A stretch of DNA of 7,480 nucleotides from DASZPL01 sp035550315 (lineage in GTDB: Bacteria; Actinomycetota; Actinomycetes; JAFAQI01): contig DASZPL010000113.1 of the NCBI GenBank assembly GCA_035550315.1, positions 1 through 7,480 of the forward strand. The letters run 5' to 3'. How positions within the stretch are numbered: the stretch's first letter is position 1; each line of letters starts with the position of its first letter. This document shows, piece by piece, positions 1 through 5,907 of the stretch. Below the pieces are notes generated by a model. The model ran no database searches and was not told the DNA's origin. It saw only the letters and a list, made by a program, of their open reading frames with translations. A program made the translations under genes and the position numbers.

Positions 1-358
1 CGGGCTGCGCCGGTGGCGCCGGCTCCGGCTCGGGCTCGGGCTCGGCTGCCGGTTCGGGCTCGGGCTCCGGTGCCGGCGTGGCCGCCGGCTCCGCCGCCGC
101 GCTGTCGCCGCCGGCCTCGCCGCCCTCTTCGATGACGGCCAGTTCGGTGCCGACGTCGACGGTTTCGTCCTCCGCCACCTTGATGCTGCGCAGCACCCCG
201 CTGGCGGGGGACGGGATCTCGGTGTCGACCTTGTCGGTCGAGACCTCGAGCAGTGGCTCGTCGGCTTGGATCGCGTCCCCCTCCGCCTTCAGCCAGCGAG
301 TGACCGTGCCTTCGGTCACGCTCTCGCCGAGGCGCGGCATCATGACGGAGACGGACAC
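1..358 (-). CDS. sucB: Dihydrolipoamide acyltransferase E2, N-terminal part (partial, runs off left edge)
   Basis: This is the E2 core subunit of a 2-oxoacid dehydrogenase complex, which carries acyl groups on a lipoyl arm and passes them to CoA in the cytoplasm. Only the first 119 codons are visible. Residues 5-80 form a biotinyl/lipoyl domain that opens with MMPRLGESVTEG and carries the lipoylation motif STDKVDTE; the modified lysine is Lys43 (codon 230-232). From about residue 85 the chain becomes an Ala/Pro/Glu linker, the usual flexible arm between lipoyl and subunit-binding domains. The start chosen is GTG at 358, because AGGAG lies six bases upstream; ATG at 343 is possible but less well placed. 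The gene begins 9 bases after lpd, so the two are almost certainly co-translated. The GESVTEG opening and the lpd neighbour favour the 2-oxoglutarate dehydrogenase E2 (sucB, called dlaT in mycobacteria, where one E2 serves the pyruvate complex). The catalytic domain that would decide this is outside the window. Confidence 0.9.
   Translation of the reverse strand, partial: MSVSVMMPRLGESVTEGTVTRWLKAEGDAIQADEPLLEVSTDKVDTEIPSPASGVLRSIKVAEDETVDVGTELAVIEEGGEAGGDSAAAEPAATPAPEPEPEPAAEPEPEPEPAPPAQP
20..70 (-). repeat. Pro-Glu repeat in the E2 interdomain linker
   Basis: Degenerate six-base units (CTCGGG on the plus strand) encode alternating Pro-Glu pairs in the E2 reading frame, in two runs separated by Ala-Ala. 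This is a low-complexity swinging-arm linker. Such repeats readily gain or lose units, so the length may differ between strains. Confidence 0.75.
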
Positions 359-364
359 CGGGTG

Positions 365-369
365 CTCCT
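365..369 (-). promoter_or_regulatory. Ribosome binding site of the E2 gene, overlapping the lpd stop codon
   Basis: AGGAG on the minus strand lies six bases upstream of the GTG at 358 and shares bases with the lpd TAG stop (368-370). The overlap supports the GTG start and implies translational coupling of E3 and E2 synthesis. Confidence 0.75.
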
Positions 370-1750
370 AGCCGTGGGTGTGGAGGGGCTTGCCGGCGAG
401 CGCCAGGTGCGCCTCGCCGATGGCTTCGGACTGGGTCGGGTGCGGGTGGATCAGCTGCGCGACCTCGCCGGGCAGCGCCTCCCAGTTGTAGATCAGCTGC
501 GCTTCCGCGATCAGTTCGCCGACGCGGTCACCGACGATGTGAACGCCGAGCACCGGCCCGTCCTTCTCGGCGACCAGCTTGACCGCACCCTTGGTGTTGA
601 GGATCGAGCTGCGGCCGTTGCCCGCCAGGTCGTAGGTCAGCGTGGTGATCCGGTCGGCGCCGTACTTCGCGACCGCCTGCGGCTCGGTCAGCCCGACCGA
701 CGCGACTTCGGGGGAGGAGTAAGTGATCCGCGGGACGCCGGCGTAGTCGATCGGCACCACCGGCAGGCCCGCAATGTGCTCGGCGACCAGGATGCCTTCG
801 GCGAATCCGGCGTGGGCGAGCTGCAACGTCGGGATGAGGTCGCCGACCGCGTAGACACCGTCGACGCCGGTGCGGCAGTACTCGTCGACCACGACGAAGC
901 CGCGGTCGAGCCGGATGCCCTGCTCCTCGTAACCGAGGTTGGCCGAGGTCGGGCCGCGGCCGACGGCGACGAGCAGCAGCTCGGCGTCGATCGTCTTGCC
1001 GCCCTCGACGTGGACGGTGACGCCGCTGTCCGTGCGATCGACCGACTCGAACCGCGCGCCGAGCTGGTAGTTGATGCCGCGCCGGCGGAACGCCCGCTCC
1101 AGCAGCTTGGAGTTGTCCTCGTCCTCGAGCGGCACCAGGTGGGGCAGTGCCTCGACGATCGTGACGTCGGCGCCGAACGACTTCCAGGCGCTGGCGAATT
1201 CGACGCCGATCACGCCGCCGCCGAGGATCACGGCGCTGGCCGGCACGTGGTCGAGCTGCAGCGCCTGCTCACTGCTGATCACCCGGTCGCCGTCGATGTC
1301 GAGGCCGGGCAGCGTGCGCGGATAGGAGCCGGTGGCCAGCACGACGTACTTGCCGGTGTAGGTGTCGTCGCCGACCGTCACCGTCTTCGGGCCGGTCAGC
1401 CGGCCGTCGCCCTCGACGATGGTGATGTCGCGGCTGCGGATCAGCCCGACCAGGCCCTTGTGGTTCTTGCTGACCACGCCGTCCTTGTATTTGTGTACGC
1501 CGGCCATGTCGATGCCGTCGAACGTCGCGTTGACGCCGAAGTCCGCGCTTTCGCGGGTGGCGTCCGCGATCTCGCCGGCGTGCAGCAACGCCTTGGTCGG
1601 GATGCAGCCGCGGTGCAGGCAGGTGCCGCCGACCTTGTCGCGCTCGACGAGTACGACGGACATGCCGAGCTCGGCGGCGCGGAGCGCGCAGGCATAGCCG
1701 CCACTTCCGGCACCGAGGATGACGAGATCAGCGGAGTGCGAATCGGCCAC
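368..1750 (-). CDS. lpd: Dihydrolipoamide dehydrogenase (E3 / glycine cleavage L-protein)
   Basis: This FAD enzyme reoxidises dihydrolipoamide on E2 or on the glycine-cleavage H-protein and passes electrons to NAD+. All landmarks of the class I disulfide oxidoreductases are present in 460 residues, the normal length. They are the N-terminal FAD motif GAGSGG (13-18), the redox pair in GGTCLHRGCIPTK (Cys44 and Cys49), the NAD-binding motif ILGGGVIGVEF (175-185), the second FAD motif VYAVGD (299-304), and the C-terminal active-site HPHPTQSE (435-442; His437 and Glu442 form the catalytic dyad). The start is GTG at 1750, with AGGAG seven bases upstream. pepA lies 69 bases upstream on the same strand and the E2 gene follows after 9 bases. 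No clear promoter is visible in the pepA-lpd gap, so read-through from pepA is possible. Calling it the E3 of the 2-oxoglutarate or pyruvate complex rests on the E2 neighbour. I see no missing residues. Confidence 0.97.
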   Translation of the reverse strand: MADSHSADLVILGAGSGGYACALRAAELGMSVVLVERDKVGGTCLHRGCIPTKALLHAGEIADATRESADFGVNATFDGIDMAGVHKYKDGVVSKNHKGLVGLIRSRDITIVEGDGRLTGPKTVTVGDDTYTGKYVVLATGSYPRTLPGLDIDGDRVISSEQALQLDHVPASAVILGGGVIGVEFASAWKSFGADVTIVEALPHLVPLEDEDNSKLLERAFRRRGINYQLGARFESVDRTDSGVTVHVEGGKTIDAELLLVAVGRGPTSANLGYEEQGIRLDRGFVVVDEYCRTGVDGVYAVGDLIPTLQLAHAGFAEGILVAEHIAGLPVVPIDYAGVPRITYSSPEVASVGLTEPQAVAKYGADRITTLTYDLAGNGRSSILNTKGAVKLVAEKDGPVLGVHIVGDRVGELIAEAQLIYNWEALPGEVAQLIHPHPTQSEAIGEAHLALAGKPLHTHG

Positions 1751-1757
1751 AGGTCGG

Positions 1758-1762
1758 CTCCT
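1758..1762 (-). promoter_or_regulatory. Ribosome binding site of lpd
   Basis: AGGAG on the minus strand sits seven bases before the GTG at 1750. It fixes the lpd start and contrasts with the SD-less starts of pepA and gcvT. Confidence 0.75.
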
Positions 1763-1819
1763 CGGGTCGGGACCAGCTCCATTCTTTCACCGCTCGGCAA
1801 CGCCGAACCCTGGCCGTCG

Positions 1820-3355
1820 CTACGCGCGACGCTCCAGGAACTCCAGCAGCGTCGCGACCGGCACGCCGGTGCCGCCCTTCGGGGTGTAGCCGTGGGGTTC
1901 GCCTTCGTTCCACGCCGGGCCGGCGACGTCGAGGTGACCCCACGGGACGCCGTCGGGGACGAACTCCTTGAGGAACAGCCCGGCCACCAGCATCCCGCCG
2001 TAGCGGTCGCCCATGTTCGAGATGTCGGCGACCGGCGAGTCCAGCGACGCGCGCAGCTCGTCGGGCAACGGCATCGGCCACGCCTGCTCGCCCGCGCCGT
2101 CGGCGGCGGCCACCAGCTCGGCGCGCAGTTCGTCGTCATTGCTCATCACGGCGAACACCCGCGACCCGAGCGCGACCAGCTGCGCGCCGGTGAGGGTCGC
2201 GATGTCGACGATCGCCGCGGGCTCCTCCTCGCCGGCCCGCACGATCGCGTCCGCCATCACCAGCCGGCCTTCGGCGTCGGTGTTCATCACCTCGACGGTC
2301 TTGCCGCCGCGCATCGTGAGTACGTCGGAGGGCCGGATCGCGGTGCCGCTCGGCATGTTCTCCGCGGATGCGATCCAGCCGACCACGTCGACCGGCAGCT
2401 TGCTCCGGGCGGCGGCCAGCAACGTGGCGATGACCGCAGCGGCGCCGCCCATGTCGGCCTTCATCCACTCCATGCCGGTCGCGGTCTTCAGCGACAGGCC
2501 GCCGGAGTCGAACGTGATGCCCTTGCCCACCAGGTGCACCGCGGTGCCGGCCGCCGGCTTGCGGCCGTTGCCGGTGTCGCCGTGCCACGCGATCCGCACG
2601 AGCCGCGGCGGGTTCGCCGCGCCCTGCCCGACGCCGAGGATGCCGCCGTGCCCGCCCTTGGCGAGTGCCTTTTCGTCGTACACCTCGACCGTGCAGCCGG
2701 CCTCGGTGCACGCGCGCTCGGCGGCGGCGGCGAGGTCGGCCGGGTGCAGGTCGGCGGCGGGGGTGTTGACCAGGTCGCGGGCGAGCGCGACGGCGTCGCC
2801 GAGGACGATGGCGCGGTCGACAGCCGCCCGGACGCCCTTGTCGCGGTTGTTCGGTACGACGAGCGACACCGTGCCGACTGGTGGCTTGGCCGCGTCGCTG
2901 CTGGCGTTGCTGCGGTACTTCGCGAAGGTGTAGCCGCCCAGCGCGGCGCCTTCGGCGACGGCGCGCACCGTCGCCGGGTCGTTGTCACCGTTGACGGTGG
3001 CCAGCGCGGTGGCGACCTTGCCGGTGCCGGCCAGTGACCGCACCGCGGCGCCGACCGCGCGGCGGACCGCCGCCGGGTCGTAGCCCTGCCGCCGGGCGGG
3101 CGCTTGCCCCAGCCCGACGGCGACGACCGTCGGTGCCTTGGTCGCGCCGAACGTCGGCAGCCGCGTGACCTGGCCGAGCGCCCCGGTCGCACCGAGGTCG
3201 GACAGTGTCGCCTTCAGCCGCCGCTTGAGTGCCTTGTCGATGTCGGCGGCACCAGGTGCCACCACGAGACCGCCATCGGCTTTCGCGACGCCGACGATGA
3301 CCGCGTCGGCGGCGACATTGGCGAGGGAAGTGGTCGTGAGTGTGAGCCGGGTCAT
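1820..3355 (-). CDS. pepA: Leucyl aminopeptidase, M17 family
   Basis: This is a two-metal cytosolic aminopeptidase that removes N-terminal residues from peptides; family members act as hexamers in peptide turnover. The protein has 511 residues, a normal length. The N-terminal macrodomain-like half (about 1-170) is variable, and the C-terminal half is the peptidase. The M17 signature NTDAEGRL is at 358-365. Metal and catalytic residues are all in place: Lys278 and Asp283 in VGKGITFDSGG, Lys290, Asp301, and Asp360/Glu362/Arg364. Their spacing equals that of E. coli PepA (Lys270, Asp275, Lys282, Asp293, Asp352, Glu354, Arg356) with a constant offset of 8. The ATG at 3355 has no Shine-Dalgarno but lies 8 bases after a TAGGCT -10 box, so the mRNA is probably leaderless. 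Some PepA proteins also bind DNA (for example E. coli XerA/CarP), but nothing here shows this. The gene diverges from gcvT and precedes lpd. It is called pepB in mycobacterial annotation. Confidence 0.96.
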   Translation of the reverse strand: MTRLTLTTTSLANVAADAVIVGVAKADGGLVVAPGAADIDKALKRRLKATLSDLGATGALGQVTRLPTFGATKAPTVVAVGLGQAPARRQGYDPAAVRRAVGAAVRSLAGTGKVATALATVNGDNDPATVRAVAEGAALGGYTFAKYRSNASSDAAKPPVGTVSLVVPNNRDKGVRAAVDRAIVLGDAVALARDLVNTPAADLHPADLAAAAERACTEAGCTVEVYDEKALAKGGHGGILGVGQGAANPPRLVRIAWHGDTGNGRKPAAGTAVHLVGKGITFDSGGLSLKTATGMEWMKADMGGAAAVIATLLAAARSKLPVDVVGWIASAENMPSGTAIRPSDVLTMRGGKTVEVMNTDAEGRLVMADAIVRAGEEEPAAIVDIATLTGAQLVALGSRVFAVMSNDDELRAELVAAADGAGEQAWPMPLPDELRASLDSPVADISNMGDRYGGMLVAGLFLKEFVPDGVPWGHLDVAGPAWNEGEPHGYTPKGGTGVPVATLLEFLERRA

Positions 3356-3363
3356 GTGAACGC

Positions 3364-3369
3364 AGCCTA
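3364..3369 (-). promoter_or_regulatory. Predicted -10 element of pepA (leaderless)
   Basis: TAGGCT on the minus strand fits the actinobacterial TANNNT -10 consensus and ends 8 bases before the pepA ATG. That spacing puts transcription start at or within a base of the start codon. The intervening bases contain no purine-rich ribosome binding site. No good -35 hexamer is visible, which is common in these genomes. Not tested experimentally. Confidence 0.55.
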
Positions 3370-3393
3370 TGCGGCGGCGGTTGGCGGGTTCGA

Positions 3394-3399
3394 TAACGT
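3394..3399 (+). promoter_or_regulatory. Predicted -10 element of gcvT (leaderless)
   Basis: TAACGT fits TANNNT and ends 8 bases before the GTG at 3408, the same spacing as the opposing pepA promoter. No Shine-Dalgarno lies between it and the start. The two -10 boxes are 24 bases apart, back to back, so the two promoters overlap upstream and RNA polymerase may not occupy both at once. Confidence 0.55.
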
Positions 3400-3407
3400 C
3401 GCGCGTC

Positions 3408-4505
3408 GTGACCGACCACGCGCCGATCCCCAGCCCGCTCGCCGACCGCCACCAGGCGCTGGGCGCGAAACTGGCGGAGTTCGGCGGCTGGTCGATGCCG
3501 CTGTCCTACTCCGGCGTCGTCGACGAGCACGTCGCGACCCGCACCGCGGTCGGGCTGTTCGACGTGTCGCACCTCGGCAAGGTGCTGGTCAGCGGTAGCG
3601 GCGCTGTCGACTTCGTCAACCGCTGCTTCACCAACGACCTCGACCGGATCGGTGCCGGGCAGGCGCAGTACTCGCTGTGCTGTGACGAGGAGACCGGCGG
3701 CGTCGTCGACGACGTCATCGTCTACCGCGAGGATGACGAGGTCTTCGTCGTACCGAACGCTGCGAACACCGCCGAGGTCATCCGGCGGATGCAGGCGGCG
3801 GCTCCGGCCGGCATCACCATCGACGACCGTCACCGGGCGATCGCAACCCTCGCGGTGCAGGGCCCGCGGTCGGCCGAGGTGCTCGACGCCGTCGGCCTGC
3901 CGCAGCAGATGGACTACATGGCGTTTGCGCGCACCGAGTGGCAGGGGCTGCCGGTCACGGTGTGCCGCACCGGTTACACCGGCGAGCACGGCTACGAGCT
4001 GATGCCGGGCGCGGACCGCGCCGGCGAGCTGTGGGACGCGTTGCTGGAGGCGGCCCGGCCGCTGGGCGGGCTGCCCTGCGGGCTCGGCGCGCGTGACACG
4101 CTGCGCACCGAGATGGGCTATCCGCTGCACGGCCAGGACTTGTCGATCGCGGTGACGCCGGTGCAGGCGCGGCTGGGCTGGGCGATCGGCTGGCAGAAGC
4201 CGGAGTTCTGGGGCCGCGACGTGCTCACCCGCGAACGCGAGGTCGGGGCGCCGCGGCTGTTGTGGGGGCTGCGCAGCGAGGACCGCGGCATCCCGCGGCC
4301 GCACATGCCGGTGCGCTCGCTCGACCACGACGAACTCGGCGAGGTGACCAGCGGCACGTTCTCGCCGACGCTGCGGGTCGGCATCGGGCTGGCGCTGCTG
4401 TCGCGTGCGGTCGGTGACGGCGGCCAGGTGCGGGTCGACGTGCGCGGCAAGCCGTCGCAGATGCAGGTGGTGAAGCCGCCGTTCGTCGAGCTCCACACTC
4501 GATGA
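3408..4505 (+). CDS. gcvT: Aminomethyltransferase, glycine cleavage T-protein
   Basis: GcvT transfers the methylene group from the aminomethyl-lipoyl arm of H-protein to tetrahydrofolate, releasing ammonia. The 365-residue product has the family features in order: DRHQALGAKLAEFGGW (13-28), GLFDVSHLGK (49-58), GGVVDDVIVY (97-106), whose Asp pair corresponds to the catalytic Asp region of human T-protein, LAVQGP (148-153), the GYTGEHGYEL block (189-198), GLGARDTLRTEMGYPLHGQD (225-244), and the C-terminal barrel domain with GEVTSGTFSPTL (311-322). The start is GTG at 3408, because family similarity begins just after it and it lies 8 bases downstream of a TANNNT box. An upstream in-frame ATG at 3369 would add 13 unrelated residues and run through the promoter. 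No gcvH or gcvP is in the window, so T-protein is encoded apart from its partners. lpd, the L-protein, is two genes away on the other strand. The stop overlaps the next gene's ATG. Confidence 0.95.
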   Translation: MTDHAPIPSPLADRHQALGAKLAEFGGWSMPLSYSGVVDEHVATRTAVGLFDVSHLGKVLVSGSGAVDFVNRCFTNDLDRIGAGQAQYSLCCDEETGGVVDDVIVYREDDEVFVVPNAANTAEVIRRMQAAAPAGITIDDRHRAIATLAVQGPRSAEVLDAVGLPQQMDYMAFARTEWQGLPVTVCRTGYTGEHGYELMPGADRAGELWDALLEAARPLGGLPCGLGARDTLRTEMGYPLHGQDLSIAVTPVQARLGWAIGWQKPEFWGRDVLTREREVGAPRLLWGLRSEDRGIPRPHMPVRSLDHDELGEVTSGTFSPTLRVGIGLALLSRAVGDGGQVRVDVRGKPSQMQVVKPPFVELHTR

Positions 4506-5020
4506 AGTACGACCGCGTGCTGCTCATCGGCATGATGGGCGCGGGCAAGACCACCGTCGGGCATGAGCTGGCGACGCTGCTGGGCTGGCCCTACTACGAC
4601 AACGACGAGCTGCTGGCGCGCGCCGTCGGCAAGGACACCCGGCGGGTGCAGGAGGAGGACGGCATCGCCGCGCTACGGCGCGCCGAGTCGGCAGCGCTGA
4701 CCGTCGCGCTGTCCGAGGGCGGGCCGTTGATCGCCGGCGTGGCCGGCGGCATCGTCACCGACCCGCTCGACGTCGAGCGGCTGCGCGCCGGCGGCTTCGT
4801 GGTGTGGCTGCGCGCCGACATCGCGGCGTTGGTGGCGCGGGTGAAGGGCACCGACCGGCCGTGGCTCGGCCAGCATCCCGACGTCGCGATGAGTCACCTG
4901 TACGCCGGCCGCGCCGCGATGTACGCCGCCGCCAGCTCGCTGATCCTCGACGAGGCCAACACGACACCGGCGCAGCTCGCCCTCCGCATCGCCGAGCAGC
5001 TCCAGCGCTGCACCCCCTGA
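4502..5020 (+). CDS. Shikimate-kinase-like P-loop kinase
   Basis: This 172-residue protein has the nucleoside-monophosphate-kinase fold of shikimate kinases, which phosphorylate the 3-hydroxyl of shikimate with ATP. Visible motifs are the Walker A GMMGAGKTT (10-18), the DND acid pair (Asp33, Asp35) where shikimate kinases have DxD, LRRAE (58-62) where they have FRxxE, AGG (81-83) where they have GGG, the lid arginine in DRPWLG (Arg119), and Arg137 near the C terminus. Aligned by eye with M. tuberculosis AroK, the shikimate contacts Asp34, Arg58, Gly80 and Arg136 are matched by Asp35, Arg59, Gly82 and Arg137, but the first Gly of GGG is Ala and the Phe of FR is Leu. The ATG overlaps the gcvT TGA as ATGA, so it is translationally coupled to gcvT and not in an aro cluster. 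It could be a second shikimate kinase or a related small-molecule kinase; no symbol is given because the substrate is uncertain. Confidence 0.85.
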   Translation: MKYDRVLLIGMMGAGKTTVGHELATLLGWPYYDNDELLARAVGKDTRRVQEEDGIAALRRAESAALTVALSEGGPLIAGVAGGIVTDPLDVERLRAGGFVVWLRADIAALVARVKGTDRPWLGQHPDVAMSHLYAGRAAMYAAASSLILDEANTTPAQLALRIAEQLQRCTP

Positions 5021-5023
5021 CGC

Positions 5024-5084
5024 GATGATCATGAGCGCTTTCGCATGAAATGGCGCGATTTCTGCGAAATCGCTCATGATCATC
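5024..5084. terminator. Long inverted repeat between convergent genes; probable bidirectional terminator or palindromic repeat
   Basis: Arms 5024-5045 and 5063-5084 are 22-base inverted copies with one mismatch (5038 against 5070). The outer 14 bases GATGATCATGAGCG pair perfectly. Inside, GAAAT (5047-5051) pairs with ATTTC (5058-5062) around the six-base loop GGCGCG, leaving T5046 as a bulge. The whole element is a 61-base hairpin with about 48% GC in very GC-rich surroundings. It begins 3 bases after the kinase stop, and its right arm covers the last codon and stop of the converging membrane-protein gene. That position fits a terminator serving both strands. No U-tract follows on either side, which is common in actinobacteria but leaves the terminator role unproven. 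Each arm also contains the perfect palindrome ATGATCAT. Confidence 0.75.
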
Positions 5085-5907
5085 GGAGGGCGGGGCCTCG
5101 GAGGGGGGCGGGGGCGGTGAACTCGACGGGGGCGTCGAAGGCGGCGCGGCGGGCCACCCGGCGCAGCGCCGCCAGCACGGGTCGCCCGAACACCACGATC
5201 AGCACGGCGTTGCCGACCGCGCGGGGTACGTCGAAGCCCAGCGACGTGGTCACGTCGAACCGCAGCCAGTGCCACAGGTTGCTGCTGAGCGAGCCGCCCG
5301 GCACGAAGCTGATCTGCGGCGCGAGGTAGCGCGCGAACGGCCAGAACGACAGGTTCAGCATCAGCCCGTAGAGCAGCCCGGCGGCCGCGCCGTACACCGC
5401 CAGCATCACCAGCTCGCGGCGACCGGACGCCCGCGGCAGGCAGCCCGCGCCGAAGCCCACCCAGGCGGCGCCGAGCATCTCGAACGGCAGCCACGGCCCG
5501 ACCCCGGCGGTGAGCAGCGCCGACGCGAGCATCGTCAATGCCCCGAGCGCGAACCCGAAGCCGCGGCCGAGCACTCGACCGGCCGGGATCAGCAGCAGAA
5601 AGATGAAGGTGAACCCGGTCTCGCCGCCGGACAGCGGCCGAAGCGCCGCGCCGCAGCCGGCCAGCACGCCCAGCGCGGCCATCGCCTTGGCGTCGATCCG
5701 GCCGTCGCTCAGCTCGGCCAGCACGACCAGGCAGATCAGCGCGAGCAGCGCCACGAACAGCCACGGCGCGTCGGTGGCGTGGGATCCGTCGGCGGATGAC
5801 CCGCCGAGCCGAGAAGCGAACAACGGCCAGCCAAAGCCGATCAGCCCGACCGCTGACGCCAGCCCGAGGACCAAAGCAGAGCGGCCCGGCAGCCGCAACG
5901 CGGTCAT
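5080..5907 (-). CDS. Integral membrane protein, probable ECF transporter S component
   Basis: The 275-residue protein is mostly hydrophobic. Likely membrane segments lie near residues 11-31, 48-66, 73-88, 97-111, 113-136, 139-157, 166-186 and 226-243, with a basic, polar C-terminal tail. Its mid-region, running from LRPLSGGETGFTF (89-101) through IFLLLIPAGRVLG to GAAWVGFGAGCLP (146-158), resembles what I recall of actinobacterial proteins annotated as ECF S components, which bind a vitamin or metal and deliver it to a shared ATPase/T-component module. The ATG at 5907 overlaps the stop of the double-ATPase gene as ATGA, so both proteins are made from one message and should act in one transporter. 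Its 3' end runs into the hairpin at 5024-5084. The substrate cannot be read from the sequence. An alternative is an uncharacterised membrane subunit of the same transporter; the assignment leans on the neighbouring ATPase. Confidence 0.8.
   Translation of the reverse strand: MTALRLPGRSALVLGLASAVGLIGFGWPLFASRLGGSSADGSHATDAPWLFVALLALICLVVLAELSDGRIDAKAMAALGVLAGCGAALRPLSGGETGFTFIFLLLIPAGRVLGRGFGFALGALTMLASALLTAGVGPWLPFEMLGAAWVGFGAGCLPRASGRRELVMLAVYGAAAGLLYGLMLNLSFWPFARYLAPQISFVPGGSLSSNLWHWLRFDVTTSLGFDVPRAVGNAVLIVVFGRPVLAALRRVARRAAFDAPVEFTAPAPLRGPALR

Noticed and set aside
1..76. GC-rich repeats at the left edge as a mobile or non-coding repeat
   Set aside because: In the minus-strand frame they encode a normal Pro/Glu/Ala linker of the E2 protein, following directly on the lipoyl domain.
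1794..1806. Small inverted repeat TCGGC-AAC-GCCGA in the pepA-lpd gap as a terminator
   Set aside because: The stem has only five base pairs and no U-tract; in GC-rich DNA this is expected by chance. Read-through from pepA to lpd cannot be excluded.
266..3037. A 923-codon open frame on the plus strand
   Set aside because: It lies antisense to lpd and pepA, both of which have every catalytic motif. Its Arg/Asp/Ala/Val-rich composition is what the complement of GC-biased codons gives.
3369..3407. ATG at 3369 as the start of gcvT
   Set aside because: The extra 13 residues do not resemble GcvT, and the stretch holds the likely -10 box. GTG at 3408 matches where the family similarity begins.
2985..4496. 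A 503-codon open frame on the minus strand
   Set aside because: It is antisense to the whole of gcvT and overlaps the pepA start in another frame; it has no recognisable domain.
5045..5329. A 94-codon open frame on the plus strand starting in the hairpin
   Set aside because: It runs antisense to the S-component gene, starts inside the palindrome and has no ribosome binding site or known motif.
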